Source of the DNA: Rhodoferax sp.
GTDB lineage: Bacteria > Pseudomonadota > Gammaproteobacteria > Burkholderiales > Burkholderiaceae_C
Reading direction: 5' to 3'
DNA length: 11,194 nucleotides
Assembly (NCBI GenBank): GCA_020048255.1
Contig: JAIFMR010000051.1
Location: 1-11,194, forward strand
Shown: positions 6,553 to 11,194 of the stretch, piece by piece
Position numbering within the stretch: the first letter of the stretch is position 1
Layout: every line of letters starts with the position of its first letter
Notes under the pieces: model-generated
What the model was told of the DNA's origin: nothing
Databases searched by the model: none
Seen by the model: only the letters and a program-made list of their open reading frames with translations
Position numbers and translations under genes: made by a program

Positions 6553-7365
6553 ATGAGCACCCCTTCGCACGCTGTGCGTATCTACCCATCCAAGCCTGAT
6601 GATGTGTATTTGTTTTCAACCTGTCTCATAGACCAGTTCACGCCTGAAGCGGGTTTGGATACCGTGAGGTTATTGGAGCGCGAGGGCATTCGAGTGCATT
6701 ATCCCGAGGCGCAGACCTGCTGTGGCCAGCCCGCGCACAGCAGTGGTTACCCCGATGAGTCCCGCGCTGTGGCCTTACGGCAATTGAACCTGTTCAGTGA
6801 ACCCTGGCCGGTGGTGGTGCCCTCGGGTTCTTGCGGCGGCATGATCCGTCTGCATTACCCGCACCTTTTTGCCAATGATCCTGAACTGCATGCGAAGGCA
6901 CTGGCGCTGTCTGAGCGGGTTTATGAACTCAGTGAGTTCTTGGTGCATGTTGTCAACTTTGCCCACGCGGATCTGGGTGCACCGTGCACCGTGGCGCTGC
7001 ACACCTCGTGTCATGCCCGCCGCCAGATGGGTTCACACGAGACCAGTGCCGCGCTGCTGGATACCTTGGACAAAGTCAACGTCGTCGAGCAGGCGCGCAT
7101 CGAAGAATGCTGCGGTTTTGGTGGAACGTTTTCATTGTTGCACCCAGAGATCTCCGAGGCCATCGTCACTGACAAGGTGGCCAGTATCAAGGACACAGGT
7201 GCCCAATGGGTGGTGAGTGCAGATTGTGGATGCCTGCTCAACATCACCGGCCGCGCTGCCAAGCAAGACGAAGTGGCGGGTAGCACGCAACCGTCTTTGC
7301 CCGGAGCGCACCTGGCCAGCTTTTTGTGGGGTCGTACAAACGCGGCAGAAGGGGGTGTGTCATGA
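6553..7365 (+). CDS. lldE: L-lactate oxidation iron-sulfur subunit LldE/LutA
   Basis: First subunit of the LldEGF (LutABC) complex, which oxidises L-lactate to pyruvate and passes electrons on toward the respiratory chain. The 270-residue protein has two cysteine-rich CCG domains: Cys24, Cys56-Cys57 in CCGQPA and Cys94 in GSCGGM for the first; Cys153 in TSCHARR, Cys186-Cys187 in CCGFGG and Cys225/Cys227 in SADCGCLLN for the second. Such domains, also found in heterodisulfide reductase HdrB and glycolate oxidase GlcF, bind iron-sulfur clusters. No membrane segment is seen. AAGGAG sits six bases before the ATG. The stop overlaps the lldG start (ATGA), and the tandem order with lldG and lldF makes the assignment firm. 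No lactate permease or regulator lies within the window. Confidence 0.92.
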   Translation: MSTPSHAVRIYPSKPDDVYLFSTCLIDQFTPEAGLDTVRLLEREGIRVHYPEAQTCCGQPAHSSGYPDESRAVALRQLNLFSEPWPVVVPSGSCGGMIRLHYPHLFANDPELHAKALALSERVYELSEFLVHVVNFAHADLGAPCTVALHTSCHARRQMGSHETSAALLDTLDKVNVVEQARIEECCGFGGTFSLLHPEISEAIVTDKVASIKDTGAQWVVSADCGCLLNITGRAAKQDEVAGSTQPSLPGAHLASFLWGRTNAAEGGVS

Positions 7366-8048
7366 GTGCAAGAGACCGAATTTTTGGCCGCTTGCGTGCA
7401 GTGACCATCGCCAATCCCCCGCCTCTGCCCGATGTGGCTGCATGGTATGCGACCCACAGCCTGCAAGAAGAACGCTTGCAACGCACACAGCGGCTTCGGG
7501 CCGCCCTGGAAGCCGTCAAAACCGAAATACATGACGTGAGCGACGCCAATTGGGCCGACGTGCTGCTGCAAGTCGCCGCTGATAAGGGCTTGCGTCACGT
7601 GCTGGTTGGTTCAGACACATCCCACGGCAATGCGCTTGCTGCCAAGGCACCTGATAGCGTAAAAATTGTGCGGTATGACCAAGCCATTGAGGCGTGGCAA
7701 GACCAGTTGTTTGACGGCATCGATGCCTCTTTGACTTTGGCACGTGGTGCTGTGGCACAAACCGGAAGTCTCATTCTTTGGCCCACGCCGAGCGAGCCCC
7801 GGCTGATGTCGCTGGTGCCGTCGCTGCATTTCGTCCTGTTGGATGTTGACACCATTCAGGCTGATTTTTATTCGGTCATGACCTCGGAGGGTTGGGCCAC
7901 CGGCATGCCTACCAATGCCTTGCTGGTTTGTGGCCCCTCCAAGACGGCGGACATCCAGCAAACTCTGGCCTACGGCGCGCACGGCCCGCGCGAACTGGTG
8001 GTGCTATTGCGTCAAGCACCGTTACAGCAGCAAGGAGATGCAGCATGA
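7362..8048 (+). CDS. lldG: L-lactate utilization protein LldG/LutC (LUD domain)
   Basis: A 228-residue LUD-domain (DUF162) protein, the LutC/YkgG-type partner in the lactate-oxidising complex. The N-terminal part (about 1-70) is helical. The conserved core includes HVLVGSD (79-85), then TLARGAVAQTGSLILWP (125-141) with SEPRLMSLVPSLHFVLLD (144-161), and the family's C-terminal signature GPSKTADIQQTLAYGAHGPR (191-210) with ELVVLL. An in-frame ATG at 7326 would add 12 residues overlapping lldE. I chose 7362 because MSARDRIFGRLR is the usual kind of start and because it forms an ATGA overlap with the lldE stop, pointing to translational coupling. It overlaps lldF in the same way at its own end. 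Confidence 0.91.
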   Translation: MSARDRIFGRLRAVTIANPPPLPDVAAWYATHSLQEERLQRTQRLRAALEAVKTEIHDVSDANWADVLLQVAADKGLRHVLVGSDTSHGNALAAKAPDSVKIVRYDQAIEAWQDQLFDGIDASLTLARGAVAQTGSLILWPTPSEPRLMSLVPSLHFVLLDVDTIQADFYSVMTSEGWATGMPTNALLVCGPSKTADIQQTLAYGAHGPRELVVLLRQAPLQQQGDAA

Positions 8049-9478
8049 GCAAGGTCATTCCCATCAACCCCACGCAAGACTTCAAGGAGCGCACCCGCCA
8101 TGTGCTGAACGATCCGGCCCAACGAAAGAATTTTCGGGGTGCCATGGACTTTTTGCAGGCCAAGCGCCGGTCGCAGTTTCCGGATCAGGACGAATTGCAG
8201 GGTTTGCGTGATCTGGGCTCGCAAATTCGCCGCTACAGCCTGGCCAACCTCCCCAGACTGCTGGAGCAACTGGAAGCCAAGTTGACTGCCAACGGGGTTC
8301 AGGTGCATTGGGCAGAAACCCCCGATGACGCCAATGCCATTGCCCTGCAGATTGCGCAGCGCGTGAATGCCAAGCGCATTATCAAAGGCAAGTCCATGGT
8401 GAGCGAAGAAATTGGCTTCAACCATGCCATGGAGGCTGCCGGTATTGAAGCCTTTGAATCGGACATGGGCGAATATATTGTGCAACTCGCCGGTGAGGCG
8501 CCGTCGCACATCATCATGCCGGCGATTCACAAAACCAAGCAAGACATTGCGAAACTGTTTGCTGCCGAAGTGCCGGGCGTGACGTATACCGAAGATGTGG
8601 ATGCGTTGATCCAGATTGGTCGACGGGTGTTGCGGCGCAAATTTGCAGATGCGGATATCGGTTTATCCGGCGTGAACTTTGCGGTGGCAGAAACGGGCAC
8701 CTTGTGCCTGGTCGAGAACGAGGGCAACGGCCGCATGTGCACGACCGTACCCAAGATCCATATTGCGATCACTGGCATTGAAAAAGTGATTGAAAAGCTG
8801 GCGCATGTTCCACCGCTATTGAGTCTGCTCACACGTTCGGCCACCGGCCAGCCGGTGACGACCTACGTGAACATGATCAGCGGTCCGCGCCAACCAGGTG
8901 AAAAAGATGGTCCGCCAGAGGTGCATTTGATTTTGCTGGACAACGGGCGCACTCAGGCCTATGCCGACGACGAGTTGCGCGCCACCCTACAGTGCATTCG
9001 CTGTGGCGCTTGCATGAACCATTGCCCGGTGTATGCGCGCATTGGCGGGCATGCTTACGGCACAACCTACCCGGGGCCTATTGGTGCCATCATTTCGCCG
9101 CACATGCTGGGATTGGACAGTACCTATCCACTGGCTTTTGCCTCTACCTTGTGTGGAGCATGTGCAGAGGTGTGTCCGGTAAAAATTCCCATCACGGACA
9201 TTTTGGTTCGCTTGCGCAATGAAGCACAGGCGCGTCCGAACAGTGAGGATGCAACCCTGCGCGGCAGTGGTGCCGCCCGCAGTGCAGCGGTTTCCACTGT
9301 TTGGGGGGTCTGGGCGCAGATGTACAGCAAATCGGGACTTTACAAACTGGCCTCCTGGTTCATGAGTCGGGGCAGGGCGTTGTCGCCATCAGACCAAGGC
9401 GCCTGGACGCGCAGCCGAACGCCTTTGGTGCCTGCACCGAAGCGGCTGAGAGATTTGCTGAAAGAGCGCCAAAAGTAA
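8045..9478 (+). CDS. lldF: Iron-sulfur lactate oxidation subunit LldF/LutB
   Basis: A 477-residue fused protein: an N-terminal LUD domain, then a ferredoxin-like domain, then a C-terminal tail, as in LutB/LldF/YkgF. The LUD half includes AKRIIKGKSMVSEEIGFNHA (about 110-130), SGVNFAVAETGTLCLVENEG and the pattern GRMCTTVPKIHI. The cluster-binding half has Cys317-x2-Cys320-x2-Cys323-x3-Cys327 followed by Pro, and Cys370-x2-Cys373-x3-Cys377-Pro, consistent with two [4Fe-4S] clusters. LLKERQK closes the C-terminus. A longer frame opens at 7892 inside lldG, but its first 51 residues are unlike the family. The ATG at 8045 has AAGGAG (8032-8037) and an ATGA overlap with lldG, so it is the start. It is the last gene of the coupled trio, and no terminator is evident after it. 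Confidence 0.93.
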   Translation: MSKVIPINPTQDFKERTRHVLNDPAQRKNFRGAMDFLQAKRRSQFPDQDELQGLRDLGSQIRRYSLANLPRLLEQLEAKLTANGVQVHWAETPDDANAIALQIAQRVNAKRIIKGKSMVSEEIGFNHAMEAAGIEAFESDMGEYIVQLAGEAPSHIIMPAIHKTKQDIAKLFAAEVPGVTYTEDVDALIQIGRRVLRRKFADADIGLSGVNFAVAETGTLCLVENEGNGRMCTTVPKIHIAITGIEKVIEKLAHVPPLLSLLTRSATGQPVTTYVNMISGPRQPGEKDGPPEVHLILLDNGRTQAYADDELRATLQCIRCGACMNHCPVYARIGGHAYGTTYPGPIGAIISPHMLGLDSTYPLAFASTLCGACAEVCPVKIPITDILVRLRNEAQARPNSEDATLRGSGAARSAAVSTVWGVWAQMYSKSGLYKLASWFMSRGRALSPSDQGAWTRSRTPLVPAPKRLRDLLKERQK

Positions 9479-9534
9479 TCTGTTCCTTTACCAATACGCC
9501 CCCGATAATTTGAAGATATTTCTGAAACGACGCT

Positions 9535-10257
9535 ATGACTACATCGACTGTGAAACTGACTGATCACGCCTCCTTTATAGACGCTGCCATCACCTCCCGG
9601 ATGTCAGCCCGAGCGTTCACGCCACAAGAGGTGCCGCACGACACTATCAAGCACCTGTTGCAGGTGGCCAGTAAGGCACCTTCTGGCACCAATACGCAGC
9701 CCTGGAAGGTTTATGTGCTGCAGGGCGCCAGCCGCAACGGTCTGGTCGCTGAGGTGTGCGCTGCGCATGACGCCTTGCGCGCTGACCCGACTCTGGCGGC
9801 GCAATATCGTGAGGAGTACGACTACTACCCGGAAAAGTGGGTCAGCCCCTACATTGATCGCCGTCGCGAGAACGGTTGGAGTCTTTACGGCTTGTTGGGC
9901 ATCGGCAAGGGTGACAAGGACAAGATGCATCTGCAACACCAGCGGAACTACCGTTTTTTTGACGCCCCTGTGGGTTTGATGTTCACCATTGACCGGGTGA
10001 TGGGTCGTGGTTCGTTGCTGGATTACGGCATGTTTTTGCAGAGCCTGATGGTGGCAGCACGTGCGCAAGGTTTGCATACCTGTCCGCAGGCGGCCTGGAA
10101 CATGTATTCAAATATCGTCATGAAACACATAAGCGCTGGCGCCGAAGAAATGCTGGTCTGCGGCATGGCGCTGGGGTATGCAGATCCAGCCAATCCGGTG
10201 AACTCTTTTCAGACGCCCAGGGTGGCTGTGGATGAATTTACCCGTTGGCTTGATTGA
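9535..10257 (+). CDS. Nitroreductase-family FMN oxidoreductase
   Basis: A 240-residue flavoprotein of the nitroreductase family, which uses NAD(P)H through FMN to reduce nitroaromatics, quinones or other acceptors. The true substrate is unknown. The FMN phosphate-binding start SRMSARAF (21-28; Arg22, Ser24, Arg26), SKAPSGTNTQPWKVYVL (46-62, with Ser50, Asn53, Gln55 and Trp57 near the flavin) and the C-terminal GMALGYADPANPVN (210-223) with Arg229 are all present. RENGWSLYGLLGIGKGDKDK (111-130) resembles the insert seen in PnbA-like nitrobenzoate reductases. The gene lies 56 bases after lldF on the same strand. GATAAT at 9504-9509 could be its own -10, but no good -35 is seen, so read-through from the lactate operon is possible. 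The Shine-Dalgarno is weak (GAAACGA). Confidence 0.88.
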   Translation: MTTSTVKLTDHASFIDAAITSRMSARAFTPQEVPHDTIKHLLQVASKAPSGTNTQPWKVYVLQGASRNGLVAEVCAAHDALRADPTLAAQYREEYDYYPEKWVSPYIDRRRENGWSLYGLLGIGKGDKDKMHLQHQRNYRFFDAPVGLMFTIDRVMGRGSLLDYGMFLQSLMVAARAQGLHTCPQAAWNMYSNIVMKHISAGAEEMLVCGMALGYADPANPVNSFQTPRVAVDEFTRWLD

Positions 10258-10452
10258 CCGAGCTTGGTTGTTGTCACAAAGTTTCCTGAGCCAATTCAAT
10301 AGCCAGGGCAAATCCGCTTAGAATTCAGCGCTTGGTAGTAAGTCGCGTTGGTTTATGTGGCCCCGTATCGATGTACAAATGATTACTGCCAAATGATTTT
10401 GGGTTTCACAGAGATTGTTTTCCTGGCGCTGGTTTTTCCATAGAGGTAGGTT

Positions 10453-10725
10453 GTGAACAAAACAGAATTGATTGATTACGTAGCCGCTGATGCTGATATT
10501 CCCAAAGCGGTTGCTGCGCGAGCGCTTGAGTCAACGATCTCGGCGGTAATGCTGACCTTAAAAAAGGGCGGTTCGGTCTCGTTGATCGGGTTTGGTACCT
10601 TTGCCGTTGGCAAGCGGGCGGCACGTGTGGGCCGCAACCCTCGTACGGGTGCTTCGATTAAAATCAAAGCCGCGAAGGTGCCAAAGTTTCGTCCAGGCAA
10701 AGCGTTGAAAGACGCTTTGAATTGA
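10453..10725 (+). CDS. hupB: DNA-binding protein HU (HU-beta type)
   Basis: A 90-residue histone-like protein that dimerises and bends DNA non-specifically, contributing to nucleoid structure. The sequence is canonical: helical N-terminal body (MNKTELIDYVAADADIPKA), then the family signature from Gly46 (GFGTFAVGKRAARVGRNPRTG, given here only for its key residues Gly46, Phe47, Arg58, Asn62, Pro63) leading into the DNA-intercalating arm with Pro63, and a basic C-terminus (VPKFRPGKALKDALN). Length is exactly that of the family. Translation begins with GTG, supported by AGAGG (10442-10446) six bases upstream. The 195-base gap before it holds a possible weak promoter (TTCAAT 10295, TAGAAT 10319), not certain. 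tRNA-Val follows after 16 bases. Confidence 0.96.
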   Translation: MNKTELIDYVAADADIPKAVAARALESTISAVMLTLKKGGSVSLIGFGTFAVGKRAARVGRNPRTGASIKIKAAKVPKFRPGKALKDALN

Positions 10726-10741
10726 TTCCAGATTTTCGGTG

Positions 10742-10817
10742 GGGTGATTAGCTCAGTTGGTAGAGCGGCGCCCTTACAAGGCGTAGGTCGGCGGTTCGAG
10801 CCCGTCATCACCCACCA
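10742..10817 (+). tRNA. tRNA-Val (anticodon TAC)
   Basis: The full cloverleaf can be folded by eye. The acceptor arm GGGTGAT (10742-10748) pairs with ATCACCC (10807-10813). The D-arm is GCTC/GAGC with loop AGTTGGTA. The anticodon stem GCGCC/GGCGT closes loop CTTACAA with anticodon TAC (10775-10777), reading valine codons. The T-arm GGCGG/CCGTC closes TTCGAGC. The discriminator is A10814, and CCA is encoded (10815-10817). It lies only 16 bases after hupB, so it is probably processed from a common transcript. Its 3' end borders the repeat-rich tail of the window. Confidence 0.97.
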
Positions 10818-10876
10818 CAAAAACTCTAGGTAAATCAACAACTTAGGTAAAAATAAGAAGCCTGCAGCGATGTGGG

Positions 10877-11134
10877 ATTTTTTGTTCTAAGTGCACACTA
10901 AGTGCAAGCTGATGCTAGCGAAGCATAAAAACCACAGTTTCAGCACTTTGACGTGCACTTTGTTGGATCATGTGCACTTTGTTGCCTGACACTTGTCGCA
11001 GATCCTAGGAAACTACCCTACAAACACGATCTACCCTATTTTTCAAAAATGGGGCAGGGTGGCACTGACAAAACTGACGAAACCCGGCTCAGTGTGTGTT
11101 TTGCACTTAGCGGTGCACTTAGGCCACAAAAAAT
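10877..11134. repeat. 258-base structure bounded by imperfect inverted arms
   Basis: The left arm (10877-10907) reads ATTTTTTGT, T, CTAAGTGCAC, A, CTAAGTGCAA. The right arm (11101-11134), reverse-complemented, reads ATTTTTTGT, GGC, CTAAGTGCAC, CG, CTAAGTGCAA. All three blocks (29 bases) are identical and in the same order, and only the short linkers differ. No target-site duplication is obvious next to the arms. It could be a small non-coding mobile element (MITE-like), or arrays of recombinase or other protein binding sites at the boundary of an integrated element. Confidence 0.55.
10953..10984 (+). repeat. Two exact 13-base direct repeats
   Basis: GTGCACTTTGTTG occurs at 10953-10965 and again at 10972-10984, period 19, separated by GATCAT. 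A third, shorter copy GCACTTTG is at 10943-10950. The core GTGCACTT is the same as the word in the arms at 10877-10907 and 11101-11134, so all belong to one family of sites. Confidence 0.75.
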
Positions 11135-11138
11135 AGTC

Positions 11139-11166
11139 TTGTGTTACGCGGTAACAGTGATATGAT
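11139..11166 (+). promoter_or_regulatory. Predicted rightward promoter at the window edge
   Basis: TTGTGT (11139-11144, three of six for -35), a 16-base spacer and TATGAT (11161-11166, five of six for -10) point rightward, with a start near 11173. The gene it serves would begin beyond 11194. The first palindrome lies across the -35 end and spacer, and the second covers the predicted start. Confidence 0.45.
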
Positions 11167-11182
11167 CTGTTACGCAGTAACA
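11142..11182. promoter_or_regulatory. Twin 15-base palindromic operators
   Basis: TGTTACGCGGTAACA (11142-11156) and TGTTACGCAGTAACA (11168-11182) differ at one central base. Each has 6-base inverted arms TGTTAC/GTAACA around a 3-base centre, with centres 26 bases apart. They bracket the -10 box. This is typical of an autoregulated repressor gene, for instance of the TetR family, but the regulator is outside the window and its family is a guess. Confidence 0.65.
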
Positions 11183-11194
11183 AACAAAGATCAT

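Larger units (their letters stand above)
10818..11194. other. Gene-free, AT-richer, repeat-dense tail after tRNA-Val
   Basis: These are 377 bases with no credible gene. Just after the tRNA are two TAGGTAAA copies 17 bases apart (10827, 10844). Further on are the inverted-arm structure 10877-11134, a hairpin ATGCT/AGCAT (10912-10926), exact direct repeats (10953-10984), a CTACCCTA pair 18 bases apart (11013, 11031), a composite hairpin (11033-11060), ACTGACAAAACTGACGAAAC (a 10-base tandem near-repeat, 11064-11083), and a promoter with twin palindromes at the edge. The words TGCACTT/AAGTGCA occur six times in about 235 bases. The base composition is visibly richer in A and T than the genes to the left, consistent with foreign or non-coding DNA. 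Confidence 0.6.

Noticed and set aside
7892..8044. Upstream extension of lldF by 51 codons
   Set aside because: It lies inside lldG, is unlike LutB/LldF N-termini, and the ATG at 8045 has both AAGGAG and an ATGA overlap.
10476..10841. Minus-strand open frame of 121 codons across hupB and tRNA-Val
   Set aside because: It is antisense to two certain genes. Its GSNRRPTPCKGAALPTEL stretch is simply the reverse reading of the tRNA, a well-known annotation artefact.
10887..11122. CRISPR array suggested by repeated words after the tRNA
   Set aside because: Repeat units are 8-13 bases with irregular spacing and mixed orientation, with no uniform 30-base spacers. They are not a CRISPR array.
10953..11165. 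Plus-strand open frame of 70 codons in the repeat-dense tail
   Set aside because: It begins within the direct repeats and runs through the arms and promoter region. No ribosome binding site, no recognisable protein family and cysteine-rich low-quality composition make it unconvincing.

Overview
The window looks like chromosomal DNA of a betaproteobacterium, most likely order Burkholderiales and probably family Comamonadaceae. This rests on GC-rich codon use, a polyhydroxybutyrate-type phasin, the clpS-clpA pair, and an HU gene directly followed by tRNA-Val. The genus cannot be fixed from the sequence alone. Most of the window is ordinary housekeeping and metabolic DNA. The last ~380 bases, downstream of the tRNA, are different in character.

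Layout from left to right: (1) 15-941, a DUF808/YedI-type inner-membrane protein, convergent with (2) a small SRPBCC-fold protein on the minus strand (1021-1491), with a hairpin between them. (3) dusC (tRNA dihydrouridine-16 synthase), divergent from the SRPBCC gene, followed by (4) clpS and (5) clpA, the N-degron adaptor and the AAA+ unfoldase of the ClpAP protease. (6) A phasin gene on the minus strand, convergent with clpA. It has a long structured 3' region ending in a very clear intrinsic terminator, and a promoter flanked by two similar palindromes that look like repressor operators. (7) lldE-lldG-lldF, a translationally coupled operon (two ATGA overlaps) for a three-subunit iron-sulfur L-lactate dehydrogenase of the LutABC/LldEGF type. 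(8) A nitroreductase-family flavoprotein. (9) The HU nucleoid protein gene, and 16 bases later (10) tRNA-Val(TAC).

From 10818 to the end no credible gene is seen, and the DNA is visibly richer in A and T. It holds a 258-base structure bounded by imperfect inverted arms made of the same three blocks in the same order. Each arm carries a tandem CTAAGTGCA word, and two exact 13-base direct repeats (GTGCACTTTGTTG) lie inside. Next comes a probable promoter overlapped by two near-identical 15-base palindromes, pointing to a gene beyond the window edge. A tRNA 3' end, clustered short direct and inverted repeats, and a tightly regulated outward promoter together suggest, without proving, the left boundary of an integrated element or a small non-coding mobile element. 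This is the best candidate for something unusual here.

Functional themes: protein quality control (ClpS selects N-degron substrates for ClpA, which feeds ClpP), carbon storage (phasin on PHB granules) and lactate oxidation. These are neighbours rather than one pathway. No previously undescribed multi-gene system is evident within the window.
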